From assembly GCF_035974275.1 (NCBI RefSeq), contig NZ_CP142422.1, positions 434,001 to 498,000 of the forward strand: a stretch of DNA of 64,000 nucleotides, read 5' to 3'. Positions 17,422 to 26,216 of this stretch are shown piece after piece. Both the position numbers and the translations under genes were made by a program. Every line of letters starts with the position of its first letter. The stretch's first letter is position 1. Under the pieces are notes generated by a model that did no database searches, was not told the origin of the DNA, and worked only from the letters and a program-made list of their open reading frames with translations. The DNA is from Chryseobacterium sp. MYb264. Lineage in GTDB: Bacteria; Bacteroidota; Bacteroidia; Flavobacteriales; Weeksellaceae.

Positions 17422-17850
17422 TTATTTTTTATAAAACTGATACTGCTCATTTTCATAATACGCATTAATATGCTGTAAACCATTCGTCAGAATAATTTCT
17501 TTTGCACCGATTATTGAGTTATATCTTGCTGTTTGCTCAAAAGTTTTCTCCGTTAATTTAATCTGCGGAGCCTTACATTCAATTAAAATAATAGGTTCTG
17601 TTTTTTCAGTAACTAAAAGGTCAATCCTCTTCGTTAAACCGTTGAGAACGATCTTTTTTTCAGTAATTAAAGCCGAAGTAGAGTAGGATTTTACCGTCAG
17701 ATAATAATGCACCCAATGTTGGCGCACCCATTCTTCGGGAGTGAGCAAAAGGTAAGTTTTACGAACCAAGTCATAAATAAAAAACTTATCTTTGTCTTTC
17801 TTGAATTTAAAATCAAAAGTTTCCTGAAAATTCAGTTTTGGAAGTTCCAT
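17422..17850 (-). CDS. HsdR N-terminal-like (PD-(D/E)XK) protein
   Basis: 142 aa. Resembles the small HSDR_N_2 family: KRIDLLVTE (Asp near 80) and ILIECKAP (Glu-x-Lys near 92-94) form the PD-(D/E)XK nuclease core. No helicase or methylase gene lies nearby, so this is not a type I restriction system. In Bacteroidota such proteins often lie beside holA, as here: its ATG is 7 bases from the start of the divergent holA gene. Function unknown, possibly in DNA metabolism. Confidence 0.75.
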   Translation of the reverse strand: MELPKLNFQETFDFKFKKDKDKFFIYDLVRKTYLLLTPEEWVRQHWVHYYLTVKSYSTSALITEKKIVLNGLTKRIDLLVTEKTEPIILIECKAPQIKLTEKTFEQTARYNSIIGAKEIILTNGLQHINAYYENEQYQFYKK

Positions 17851-17857
17851 TTATAAG

Positions 17858-18895
17858 ATGAAAGAATTAGATTTAATCCTCAAAAATATTAAAAATAAAG
17901 AAGTTTTACCTATTTATTTTTTCCACGGAGAAGAACCTCACTTTATAGATCTTGCGGTAAAAGCCCTTGAACATGACTTTTTAACCGAAGACGAAAAAGC
18001 TTTTAACCAAACAGTAGTTTACGGAAAAGACACAACGTATCAGGAAATTCTTTCTTTGGCGCGACAGTTTCCGATGATGGGCGATAAGCAGGTAATCATT
18101 GTAAAAGAAGCTCAGGATTTAAAGCTAAATGAACCCGAAACTAAAGCCTTGGAAACGTATGTTGAAAATCCGGTTCCGTCGACGGTTTTGGTTTTCGCAC
18201 ACAAACACAAGAAATTAGACAGCCGAAAAAAGGTTGCGAAATCTTTAGATAAAATCAATGCCTTATTTTTAAGCGAATCGATAAAGGAAAATAATCTTCC
18301 AAAATGGATTTCCGACGAATGTATTTCACTTGGGATAAAAACAGCCCCCAACATTTCTCATTTACTGGCAGAATATCTTGGAAATGACCTTTCAAGAATC
18401 GCAAATGAGTTGAATAAATTAAAAATCATCCTGAAACCGGGAGAGGTTTTAGACGGAAAAATTATCGAAGACCATATCGGTATCAGCAAAGAATACAACG
18501 TTTTCGAATTACAGAAAGCTTTAGGAACAAAAAATGCCAACGCGGCATTTAAAATTGCTCATTTTATGGGTAAAAATCCTAAAAACAATCCTTTTGTAAT
18601 GATGTTGGCGAGTTTGTATAATTATTTTTCCAATGTTATTATCTATCATACGATGGCGGGGCAGCCTCAGCCGACTATTGCCTCTCAAATGGGTGTTCAC
18701 CCTTATTTTCTTAAAGATTACGCGGAATCCGCAAGATTATATCCTTTAAAACATGCCACAAGAGTGATCTCTATTTTAAGAGAATTTGATATGAAAGGAA
18801 AAGGATTAGGTGCTGTCAACATGAGCGAAGCGGAACTGATTAAAGAATTGGTTTACAAAATCATCAATGTCGATAAAATTAAGATGAAAGTGTGA
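17858..18895 (+). CDS. holA: DNA polymerase III subunit delta
   Basis: 345 aa, usual length for HolA. Opens with the typical PIYFFHGEEPHFIDLAVKAL nucleotide-fold segment. Middle motifs include PMMGDKQVIIVKEAQ and ELNKLKIIL, and the C-terminal domain carries the clamp-loader helices (NAAFKIAHFMGKNPKNNPFVMM). Delta opens the beta sliding clamp as part of the clamp loader. Its start is only 7 bases from the divergent HsdR_N-like gene, so the two promoters must lie inside the neighbouring coding regions. Confidence 0.9.
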   Translation: MKELDLILKNIKNKEVLPIYFFHGEEPHFIDLAVKALEHDFLTEDEKAFNQTVVYGKDTTYQEILSLARQFPMMGDKQVIIVKEAQDLKLNEPETKALETYVENPVPSTVLVFAHKHKKLDSRKKVAKSLDKINALFLSESIKENNLPKWISDECISLGIKTAPNISHLLAEYLGNDLSRIANELNKLKIILKPGEVLDGKIIEDHIGISKEYNVFELQKALGTKNANAAFKIAHFMGKNPKNNPFVMMLASLYNYFSNVIIYHTMAGQPQPTIASQMGVHPYFLKDYAESARLYPLKHATRVISILREFDMKGKGLGAVNMSEAELIKELVYKIINVDKIKMKV

Positions 18896-18896
18896 T

Positions 18897-18970
18897 TTAG
18901 TTGATGGTTTATAGTTGTTAGTTGATGGAGTTAAAAGCTATCAACCAAAAACAATCAACTATCAACCATT
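18897..18970. repeat. Long imperfect inverted repeat between holA and trxB
   Basis: GTTGATGGTTTATAGTTGTT and GTTGATGGAG on the left (18900-18930) face CTATCAACCAAAAAC and CAATCAACTATCAACCAT on the right (18938-18969), giving an imperfect hairpin of about 30 bp. It follows the holA stop directly and may act as a terminator or be a small interspersed repeat; GTTGAT/ATCAAC motifs also repeat in tandem within each arm. Confidence 0.5.
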
Positions 18971-19079
18971 GAAATTCGACATATTAGATATTGACAACTA
19001 TCATTAAAATAAGTTTAAATAAATATTAAAAATTACGAACTTAGCAGACGTAAATTTTAAATCTTTTGAAAAGCAAATT

Positions 19080-20021
19080 ATGGAGCAAAACATTTTAGAT
19101 TGTGTGATCGTTGGATCTGGGCCTTCTGGTTTTACAGCAGCTATTTATGCGGCAAGAGCAGACTTGAAACCTGAATTGTATACAGGTTTGGAGCCGGGCG
19201 GGCAATTAACAACAACTACGGAAGTAGATAACTTCCCTGGATATCCGGCGGGAATTACAGGTCCTGAAATGATGATGGATTTGCAGAAGCAAGCAGAAAG
19301 ATTCGACACCAAAGTGCATTATGAAATGATCACCAAGGTTGAGTTTTCTACGGAAGTGGGAGGGGTTCACAAATTGTACGCAGGAAACAAAGAAATTTTC
19401 GCTAAAACAGTGATTATTTCTACGGGAGCTACGGCAAAGTATTTAGGTCTTGATGACGAAAAAAAATACAATGGAGGAGGAGTTTCTGCATGTGCAACGT
19501 GCGACGGTTTCTTCTACAGAGGAAAAGATGTTGTGGTGGTTGGAGCTGGTGATACAGCAGCAGAAGAGGCTACTTACCTTGCAAAATTGGTGAACAAAGT
19601 AACGATGTTAGTGAGAAAAGACGAATTCCGCGCATCTAAGGCAATGATTCACAGAGTTCAGAATACACCAAACATCGAAGTAAAGTTTCACCATGAATTA
19701 ATTGGTATCGAAGGTGAAAATAATTTGGTAGAAAGAGCGGTTGTTATCAATAACCAGACTCAGGAAAAATCCACTGTTGATGTCCACGGAATATTTATCG
19801 CCATCGGTCACAAACCAAATACAGATATTTTCAAAGGTCAGATCGATCTGGATGAAAACGGATATATAGATACCGAAAAAGGATCTTCAAGAACAAATCT
19901 TCCGGGAGTTTTTGCAGCGGGCGACGTTCAGGATCACATCTACAGACAAGCGATTACAGCAGCCGGAAGCGGATGTATGGCTGCAATGGATGCTGAAAAA
20001 TACCTGGCAGAATTACATTAA
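19080..20021 (+). CDS. trxB: Thioredoxin-disulfide reductase
   Basis: 313 aa. FAD site GSGPSGFTAAIYAAR (about 12-26), redox pair CATCDG (about 138-143), NADP site GAGDTAAEEATYLAKL and second FAD motif GVFAAGDVQD near the end: the full low-molecular-weight thioredoxin reductase pattern. It reduces thioredoxin with NADPH in the cytosol. Single gene, followed at 20050-20078 by a strong terminator. Confidence 0.97.
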   Translation: MEQNILDCVIVGSGPSGFTAAIYAARADLKPELYTGLEPGGQLTTTTEVDNFPGYPAGITGPEMMMDLQKQAERFDTKVHYEMITKVEFSTEVGGVHKLYAGNKEIFAKTVIISTGATAKYLGLDDEKKYNGGGVSACATCDGFFYRGKDVVVVGAGDTAAEEATYLAKLVNKVTMLVRKDEFRASKAMIHRVQNTPNIEVKFHHELIGIEGENNLVERAVVINNQTQEKSTVDVHGIFIAIGHKPNTDIFKGQIDLDENGYIDTEKGSSRTNLPGVFAAGDVQDHIYRQAITAAGSGCMAAMDAEKYLAELH

Positions 20022-20049
20022 AATAGTGAGAAAACATTTTTTACATATG

Positions 20050-20078
20050 AAGCGCATCTGTTGGGATGCGCTTTTTCT
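20050..20078 (+). terminator. trxB terminator
   Basis: AGCGCATC (20051-20058) pairs with GATGCGCT (20065-20072) around a 6-base loop, followed by TTTTTCTTTC. Confidence 0.8.
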
Positions 20079-20132
20079 TTCGTGTAATGGATACTATGAT
20101 AACAGGATTATCATGAATGCACTTTCCATCTT

Positions 20133-20300
20133 TTACGAATACAATACATAATAAAGGAACTTTCCCAAACTTTTACCTGCCAGGAAAACGAAAGCAGTAG
20201 ACACAGAAATTGTTGTAAAAGCATATAATAATTGAGTCTGCTTACTTGATAATGCTTCCATCAACAGGACATCGGCAAATTGGTTCAGGAAATTTTTCAT
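20133..20300 (-). CDS. Small single-pass membrane protein (55 aa), hypothetical
   Basis: The ATG at 20300 opens 55 codons ending in TAA at 20133-20135. The product starts MKNFLNQFADVLLMEALSS, then a helix of about 20 hydrophobic residues (LLYAFTTISVSTAFVFLAG) and ends KSLGKFLYYVLYS. Net positive ends and one clean membrane helix look like a real small protein more than a chance frame. It lies between the trxB terminator and the tRNA-Ser promoter on the opposite strand. No exact promoter box was found. Not recognised. Confidence 0.45.
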   Translation of the reverse strand: MKNFLNQFADVLLMEALSSKQTQLLYAFTTISVSTAFVFLAGKSLGKFLYYVLYS

Positions 20301-20424
20301 ATTTTTTTGTTTTTGAATTTCTTAAAAATACAATGAATATTATCAATATTCCCCTTTTTGAAAAAATAATTTCTCTGATTTCTAGTTGATTATTAATTTT
20401 TGTTGAAATTTTCATGTCAAATAT

Positions 20425-20455
20425 TTTGGAGATAATTAAAAACGTCCTATATTTG
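20425..20455 (+). promoter_or_regulatory. tRNA-Ser promoter
   Basis: TTTG at 20425-20428 and TATATTTG at 20448-20455 are separated by 19 bases, which fits the Bacteroidota -33/-7 arrangement. Transcription would start near 20462, 28 bases before the tRNA. Confidence 0.65.
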
Positions 20456-20489
20456 CACCACTGAAAACAACGATACTGTCGGAGTTTAA

Positions 20490-20574
20490 GGAGAGTTGGC
20501 AGAGTGGTCGATTGCGGCAGTCTTGAAAACTGTTGACTGTAACAGGTCCGGGGGTTCGAATCCCTCACTCTCCG
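20490..20574 (+). tRNA. tRNA-Ser (anticodon TGA)
   Basis: Acceptor arms GGAGAGT (20490-20496) and ACTCTCC (20567-20573) pair fully, with discriminator G. The anticodon loop CTTGAAA holds TGA at 20524-20526. A long variable arm (class II) and GGTTCGAATCC T-loop are present. CCA is not encoded. Followed by a strong terminator. Confidence 0.95.
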
Positions 20575-20579
20575 CAGAG

Positions 20580-20611
20580 AAAGCTTACTAAAAATTAGTA
20601 AGCTTTTTTTT
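20580..20611 (+). terminator. Terminator after tRNA-Ser
   Basis: AAGCTTACTA (20581-20590) pairs exactly with TAGTAAGCTT (20596-20605), 5-base loop, then TTTTTT. Confidence 0.85.
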
Positions 20612-20639
20612 ATTTATACCGTAATTTATATTTTAAAAA

Positions 20640-21767
20640 ATGCCTAAGTTTGATGAGATAAGGTTTTTTAATGATGATGAAGTAAATAATGCTTTGCTAA
20701 GTATTATCAAGCATCCGATGATGAAAGCACTGATGCATTTTACTTTTCCAGATTATAATGAAGAACTTTGGAATGATAAGTTTAAAAATATCAATTCAAT
20801 CAGTGATTTTCAGCATGAATGTATTGCGAACACAATTCGTCAGATTTTAAAACAGAGTTCTGATGGGTTAACGACCTCGGGATTTGATGAATTGAGTAAG
20901 AATAAGGCTTACCTGTTCATTTCAAATCACAGAGATATTGTTCTGGATACCTCGCTTCTTAATTTGGTTTTACTGGATGGCGGATTTATCATGACGGCTT
21001 CGGCAATCGGTGATAATCTTGTTAAAAAGAAATTTCTGCATATTTTAGCAAAACTGAACCGTAATTTTTTAGTTCAAAGAGGATTATCCATCCGTGAGCA
21101 GCTGGAAAGTTCAAAAGTAATGTCTCAATATATTTACAGTTTATTGAAAAACGACAATCGTTCGGTATGGATTGCCCAACGTGAGGGCCGTACAAAAGAC
21201 GGAAATGATGTTACTCAGCAGGGAGTTCTGAAAATGTTGGCGATGGCTTCTGAAAATCAATCATTAACCGATTTCTTTAAAAACCTTAAAATTGTTCCGT
21301 TATCGATTTCTTATGAATATGATCCTACGGACGTTCTGAAAATGCCTCAATTGATGGCAAAATCAAGAAATGAGGTATATGTAAAAAGTCAGGACGAAGA
21401 TTTTACCAATATTTTAAGCGGAATTTTAGGGCAGAAAAAACGAATTCACCTTCATGCAGGACAAGTACTTGATATTGAATTTGATGAAATTGCTCAAACT
21501 ATCGATAATAAGAACAAGCAGCTACAGGCAATCGCACAGATTATTGATGATTCTATTATCAAGAATTATAAGTTGTGGCCAACCAATTTTATTGCGTACG
21601 ATCTTTTACATTCAACAAACAAATATTCAGAGCATTACACAGAAAATGAGAAGATGGTGTTTGAACGAAGAATGGATATGCGTATCGGTTGTGCAGATCA
21701 GACTTTGAGAGAAAGTTTTTTGGCCATGTATGCAACTCCTGTGGTTAATAAATTCAAGCATCCGTAG
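20640..21767 (+). CDS. Glycerol-3-phosphate / lysophosphatidate acyltransferase-like protein
   Basis: 375 aa. A PlsC-type acyltransferase block is clear: the catalytic HX4D motif in ISNHRDIVLDTSLL (His near 99, Asp near 104), a following block with FLVQRG and WIAQREGRTKDGND, and IVPLSISYEYDPTD. No membrane segments are obvious. Likely transfers an acyl chain to a glycerophosphate-type acceptor in membrane lipid synthesis; the exact acceptor is not certain. Single gene just after the tRNA-Ser terminator. Confidence 0.8.
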   Translation: MPKFDEIRFFNDDEVNNALLSIIKHPMMKALMHFTFPDYNEELWNDKFKNINSISDFQHECIANTIRQILKQSSDGLTTSGFDELSKNKAYLFISNHRDIVLDTSLLNLVLLDGGFIMTASAIGDNLVKKKFLHILAKLNRNFLVQRGLSIREQLESSKVMSQYIYSLLKNDNRSVWIAQREGRTKDGNDVTQQGVLKMLAMASENQSLTDFFKNLKIVPLSISYEYDPTDVLKMPQLMAKSRNEVYVKSQDEDFTNILSGILGQKKRIHLHAGQVLDIEFDEIAQTIDNKNKQLQAIAQIIDDSIIKNYKLWPTNFIAYDLLHSTNKYSEHYTENEKMVFERRMDMRIGCADQTLRESFLAMYATPVVNKFKHP

Positions 21768-21860
21768 ATTATTTCAATATCACATCCATGTTTTTTTATA
21801 GAAATGGGATGATGATTCTACGATTATTGATGAGGGATCATGAAGGTTAAGTGGTAAAAA

Positions 21861-22507
21861 TCTGTGGGAAATAAAAAATTCCTGCATTCGTGGCGATAAT
21901 GTTCACCCCTCCATTTTATCATAGATAAAATCCTTGCGCCTTAAAAACATAAAGCATTAAAAAGGATCTTTGCGGCCTTGCGAAAAACCAACAGAAACAG
22001 AGGTATCTGAAAAAATCTGCGGGAAATAAAAAATTCGTGCATTTGTAGCTAAAATTTAACCACAAATCGAAGATTATCTCCTTTCAGTCGATGAATGATA
22101 TTTCGACGTAGTCAAAAGTCACAAAAGTTTTTTAACACTTTAGTTATTTAAGATTAATGTTAAACTGCATAGAAGTACATCTAAGTCTTTGAAAATCTTT
22201 TATTTTCCACTGAAATGTTCTAAATCTGGCGATCTGCGGGAAATAAAATTCGTGCATTCGTGGCCACAATATGCAGCCCTCAATTTTATCTTTGATAAAA
22301 TCCTTGCGCCTTAAAAACATAAAGTATTAAAAAATATCTTTGCGACTTTGTGAAAAACCAACAGAAACAACAGCATCTGTGAAAACCTTTACGATCTGCG
22401 GGAAATAAAAAATTCGTGCATTTGTAGCTAATTTTAAAACAGAAACTAAAATCAACGTTCCTGATAATACAAATTTTTAAACAACTGAATTCATCCCCAA
22501 GTTTTAT
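21861..22507 (-). repeat. Dispersed repeat element, locus A (inverted orientation, about two units)
   Basis: Two units of the 165-bp repeat family (about 21861-22060 and 22235-22430) read on the minus strand, separated by about 170 unrelated bases. Shared hallmarks are GATAAAATCCTTGCGCC, TCTTTGCG, and TGCGGGAAATAAAA with CGTGCATT. The second unit keeps the palindrome ATTTTATCTTTGATAAAAT. The left terminal phrase AAAACTTGGGGA of the insertion at 31624 also occurs here (minus strand, about 22493-22504). No right terminus like that of the other copies was seen, so this is a truncated or older copy. The whole gap 21768-22573 has no gene. Confidence 0.75.
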
Positions 22508-22520
22508 CCCTAATCAAAAA

Positions 22521-22553
22521 AAACAGCATTATCAAATCCTGATAATGCTGTTT
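22521..22553 (-). terminator. Terminator of the pentose phosphate operon
   Basis: AAACAGCATTATC (22521-22533) pairs with GATAATGCTGTTT (22541-22553) around a 7-base loop. On the minus strand it follows the pgl stop by about 20 bases and is followed by a T-run. Confidence 0.8.
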
Positions 22554-22573
22554 TTGGTAGAGTGTGGTAACGA

Positions 22574-23284
22574 TTAACCTTTTGCCTTTTCATCCGTAAA
22601 AAAACGGAAACCTTCGTTACGTTCTATTAATTGTAAAGGATAGAGCTTCGGATTGTATTCACCGTTAAGCACTTCGTTCAATGCGTGTTTTTTGGATTCA
22701 CCAAAAGCAATGACCAGGATATTTTCAGCTTTGTTAATAATAGGCGCTGTTAACGTAATCCTGAACATTTCCTGAGGCTTTAGATAATAAGCGTCTACCC
22801 ATTTTTGTTTTTCATCCAAAACAGCCTCTCCAGGAAAGAGTGAGGCAGTATGCCCGTCATCTCCCATTCCCAGCAGGATGAAATCAAAAATACCGTTGTC
22901 ACCAAGAATAGCTCGGATTTGTGCTTCATACTCTTCAGCGTATTTCTGAGGTTCCACGCCATCTTTATACATCGGGAATATATGACTTTTATTAACAGGA
23001 ACTTTGTCTAACAATGTTTCGATCGTCATTTTGGCGTTACTCTTGTCATCATTTAAAGCTACCCAGCGTTCATCTACCCAAAAAAAATACACGTTAGCCC
23101 AATCAATTTGGGAAGCATATGCCTCAGTGGCTAAAAGCTTGAAGATGTTTTTGGGCGAAGAGCCTCCGCTCAGAGCGACCGAAAAGTGCCCCTGCTTTTT
23201 AATTGCTTTTTGCGAGAGATCTACGAATAGATCTGCTGATTTTTTATAGAGTGTATCTAAGTCATCAAATACAGTAATACTCAT
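22574..23284 (-). CDS. pgl: 6-phosphogluconolactonase
   Basis: 236 aa, DevB/SOL type. FSVALSGGSSPKNIFKLLA (about 33-51) is the phosphate-binding loop, FFWVDERWVALNDDKSN the catalytic region, and ILLGMGDDGHTASLFPG the second signature. It hydrolyses 6-phosphogluconolactone, the second step of the oxidative pentose phosphate pathway. It is the last gene of the operon gnd-zwf-pgl, 20 bases after zwf. Confidence 0.95.
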   Translation of the reverse strand: MSITVFDDLDTLYKKSADLFVDLSQKAIKKQGHFSVALSGGSSPKNIFKLLATEAYASQIDWANVYFFWVDERWVALNDDKSNAKMTIETLLDKVPVNKSHIFPMYKDGVEPQKYAEEYEAQIRAILGDNGIFDFILLGMGDDGHTASLFPGEAVLDEKQKWVDAYYLKPQEMFRITLTAPIINKAENILVIAFGESKKHALNEVLNGEYNPKLYPLQLIERNEGFRFFTDEKAKG

Positions 23285-23304
23285 TTTTCTTTAATTTATT
23301 TTGT

Positions 23305-24786
23305 TTAAACCCATTTATGTCCCTGTCTTTCAACAAGGGTAAAGCTGTCTTCGGGACCCCAGCTTCCGGCTTCATAATTTGGAAAAGAAGTATCTTTTGT
23401 GCTTTCCCAGGCTTCCTGTATGGTTTTTACAACGTCCCATGCTTCTTCTACCTGATCAGAACGCATGAATAAAGTAAGATCTCCCAAAAGAGCATCCAAT
23501 AAAAGGGTTTCATAGGCTTCAGGAGTATTTTCCTGGCATGCAAAATAATCAAAAATCATTTCGACAGGCTTGAGATCCAGTGAAAGCCCCGGCATTTTAG
23601 TCATAAACTGAAGTCTGATATCCATAAGGGGTTGTATGTTTATGATAAGCCTGTTAGCGGATAGTAGCTGTGAACTTTCCGAGAAAGTGGAATGGGGAAG
23701 GGGTTTGAACTGGATGGTAATATACGAGTGTTTTTCGTGCATTTTTTTCCCTGTCCGAACATAGAAAGGAACATCCTGCCATCGCTCGTTATCCAGATAG
23801 AATTTTACTGCGGCAAAAGTTTCCGTATTTGAATCGGCAGCAATTCCTTCTTCCTGACGATATCCTTTGACTTTAACTTTATTGACAGTTCCTTTTCCAT
23901 ACTGACCTCTTACAGCATAATGATCTACTTTGTCGGGAGAAATTCTCCGGATAGATTTCAGTACGTCCACTTTCCGATCCCTGATTTCTCCGGATTCCAA
24001 TGACGCGGGTGGCTCCATGGCTACCATGCAAAGGATTTGCAAGAGATGGTTTTGGATCATGTCTCTGAGTGCTCCCGTCTGTTCATAAAAGCTCCCTCTT
24101 GTTTCAACGCCTACTTCCTCTGCAACGGTGATCTGAACAGATTCTATATGCTCGCGATCCCACAGAGGTTCAAAAATGGAGTTTCCAAATCTGAAGGCAA
24201 GGATATTTTGTACCGTTTCTTTTCCTAAGTAATGGTCAATCCTGTAGATCTGCTCTTCCTCAAAAGTCTCAGCCAGTAAGCTGTTCAGTTCAATGGCCGA
24301 CTGCTTATTATGGCCGAATGGTTTTTCGATAATAATACGGTCTTTCTGAGGATCAGAGGCTAGTGCCGTATTTTTAATATGGTTAGAAATTGTGGAGACA
24401 AAGTTCGGACCGATGGATAGATAAAACAAGCGGTTTCCTCTGGTTCCGTAGACGGTGTCAAATTTTTCCAGTTTCTCACTTAGGCTTTTGTAAGAGTCTT
24501 CCTCATCCAACTGGTGCTGAAAATAGGTGATATGAGCCTGAAAACCTGCCCATTCCTCTGAAGTTACTTTTTTTCTGGAGAAACTTTCAAGATTCTCTCT
24601 GATATAGTTTTTAAAATACTCATCGCTGTTATCCGCCCTTCCAAGGGCTATAATGTTGAAGCCTTTTGGCATTCTGCCATCGATATATAAATTATAAAAC
24701 GCCGGAAAAAGTTTTCTTTTTGCCAGATCTCCTGTTGCCCCAAAAATAATAATCGTGGTTGGCTTCAAGACTATATTATCGCTCAT
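23305..24786 (-). CDS. zwf: Glucose-6-phosphate 1-dehydrogenase
   Basis: 493 aa from the ATG at 24786. The frame extends to an ATG at 24819 inside gnd, but 24786 lies 12 bases after the gnd stop and precedes the first conserved block. NADP fold IIIFGATGDLAKRKLFPAFYNL; active-site RIDHYLGKETVQNI with the conserved Lys and His; FEPLWDREHIESVQI. It oxidises glucose 6-phosphate to the lactone and makes NADPH. Confidence 0.96.
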   Translation of the reverse strand: MSDNIVLKPTTIIIFGATGDLAKRKLFPAFYNLYIDGRMPKGFNIIALGRADNSDEYFKNYIRENLESFSRKKVTSEEWAGFQAHITYFQHQLDEEDSYKSLSEKLEKFDTVYGTRGNRLFYLSIGPNFVSTISNHIKNTALASDPQKDRIIIEKPFGHNKQSAIELNSLLAETFEEEQIYRIDHYLGKETVQNILAFRFGNSIFEPLWDREHIESVQITVAEEVGVETRGSFYEQTGALRDMIQNHLLQILCMVAMEPPASLESGEIRDRKVDVLKSIRRISPDKVDHYAVRGQYGKGTVNKVKVKGYRQEEGIAADSNTETFAAVKFYLDNERWQDVPFYVRTGKKMHEKHSYITIQFKPLPHSTFSESSQLLSANRLIINIQPLMDIRLQFMTKMPGLSLDLKPVEMIFDYFACQENTPEAYETLLLDALLGDLTLFMRSDQVEEAWDVVKTIQEAWESTKDTSFPNYEAGSWGPEDSFTLVERQGHKWV

Positions 24787-24797
24787 TTTTCCGAATT

Positions 24798-26216
24798 TTA
24801 ATGATTTAGGTTTTGCCACGAGGTGTGAAAAACACCTTCTCGGTCATTTCTCTGATAGGTATGTGCACCGAAATAATCACGCTGTGCCTGTAGTAAGTTG
24901 ACAGGAAGAGATTCCGTTGTGTAGGCTTCAAAGTACCCCAATGCGGTCTGCATTCCCAGATTGGCGATGCCGTGAGAAGCGGCAAATGCTGCTGTTTTTC
25001 TCAGTGATTTGATTTTTGATTTTACGATCTCTGAAATTTCTTGATCAAGGAGAATATTGGATAAATGAGGGTCTTGGATATACGCTGAATAGAATTTCTC
25101 TAAAAGAACAGAGCGGATGATACATCCTCCTCTCCAGATTTTTACAACATCTTTTAAAGGAATATCAAAATCGTATTCTTCAGACGCCTTAACAAGTAAT
25201 GCAAGACCTTGTGCATAGCTGATCAGGGTTGCCAGATACAATGCATCACCTACTTCCTTGATAAAAGCTTCCGTGTTTTCAGGTGTAGAGATTTCTTCTT
25301 TTCCATACAGCTCTGAAGCTTTTACACGTTCTTCCTTGTAAGCAGATAAAATTCTTGAAGTTACCGCAATGTCTATAGTCGGAATAGAAACACCAATTTC
25401 CATCGCCTGCTCGGAAGTCCATTTTCCGGTACCCTTCGCGCCTGCTTTATCTAAAATCCTGTCTACCAGATACCCTTCTGTAAGATCATCTTTTTGCTGA
25501 AAAATATCTCGGGTAATTTCGATTAGGAATGAGTTCATTTCTCCGTTATTCCATTCTTTGAATACCTCATAAAGCTGATCGTTATTTAGATTGGCTGCTT
25601 TTTTAAGAAGATCATATGCTTCAGTAATGAGCTGCATAATCGCGTATTCAATACCATTATGAACCATTTTAACATAATTTCCGGCAGAGCTTTTCCCCAT
25701 ATAGGCGGTACATGCTTCTCCGTCAACTTTTGCAGCAATAGATTCCAGCATTGGCTTAAGAAGGTTGAATGCTTCCTGGTCTCCACCAGGCATAATACTC
25801 GGGCCTCTTCTTGCTCCGCTTTCACCTCCGGAAACTCCCATTCCCATAAAGTGCAGGTTTTTTGAAGCCAGATCAGCAATACGTCTTTCGGTATCTTTAA
25901 AATAAGAATTTCCTGCGTCGATTACGATATCTCCCTCGCTTAAAAGAGGGGTAAGGTTCTCAAGAACGGAATCCACAGGTTTTCCGGCAGGAACCATTAA
26001 AATAATCTTTCTCGGTGTCTCCAGGACTGATACAAAATTTTCTAAAGAACCTGTGCCCTGTACTTTCATTTCCGGAGCAGCTTCGTCTCCAAGTTCTTTT
26101 ACTTTTCCCTCATCAAGATCAAATCCTGCGACTGAAAAACCATGGTCGGCAATGTTGTAAAGAAGATTTCTTCCCATTACGCCCAGACCTACCATTCCGT
26201 AATTATATCTTTCCAT
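24798..26216 (-). CDS. gnd: 6-phosphogluconate dehydrogenase, decarboxylating
   Basis: 472 aa, long (homodimeric) form. NADP fold GMVGLGVMGRNLLYNIADHG at the N-terminus, substrate motif VSGGESGARRGPSIMPGG (about 128-145), catalytic KMVHNGIEYAIMQ, and the C-terminal tail QRDYFGAHTYQRNDREG. Makes ribulose 5-phosphate and NADPH. First gene of the operon with zwf and pgl, so all three oxidative-branch enzymes are made together. Confidence 0.97.
   Translation of the reverse strand: MERYNYGMVGLGVMGRNLLYNIADHGFSVAGFDLDEGKVKELGDEAAPEMKVQGTGSLENFVSVLETPRKIILMVPAGKPVDSVLENLTPLLSEGDIVIDAGNSYFKDTERRIADLASKNLHFMGMGVSGGESGARRGPSIMPGGDQEAFNLLKPMLESIAAKVDGEACTAYMGKSSAGNYVKMVHNGIEYAIMQLITEAYDLLKKAANLNNDQLYEVFKEWNNGEMNSFLIEITRDIFQQKDDLTEGYLVDRILDKAGAKGTGKWTSEQAMEIGVSIPTIDIAVTSRILSAYKEERVKASELYGKEEISTPENTEAFIKEVGDALYLATLISYAQGLALLVKASEEYDFDIPLKDVVKIWRGGCIIRSVLLEKFYSAYIQDPHLSNILLDQEISEIVKSKIKSLRKTAAFAASHGIANLGMQTALGYFEAYTTESLPVNLLQAQRDYFGAHTYQRNDREGVFHTSWQNLNH

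Noticed and set aside
17422..17850. Type I restriction system
   Set aside because: Only a small HsdR N-terminal-like domain is present; no helicase, specificity or methylase gene adjoins it.
20242..20568. Minus-strand frame of 108 aa
   Set aside because: It runs antisense through the whole tRNA-Ser gene, including its acceptor and anticodon arms; no family similarity. The nearby 55-aa frame is the better candidate.
24787..24819. Longer zwf start overlapping gnd
   Set aside because: The 11 extra codons have no family match; the ATG at 24786 is 12 bases after the gnd stop.
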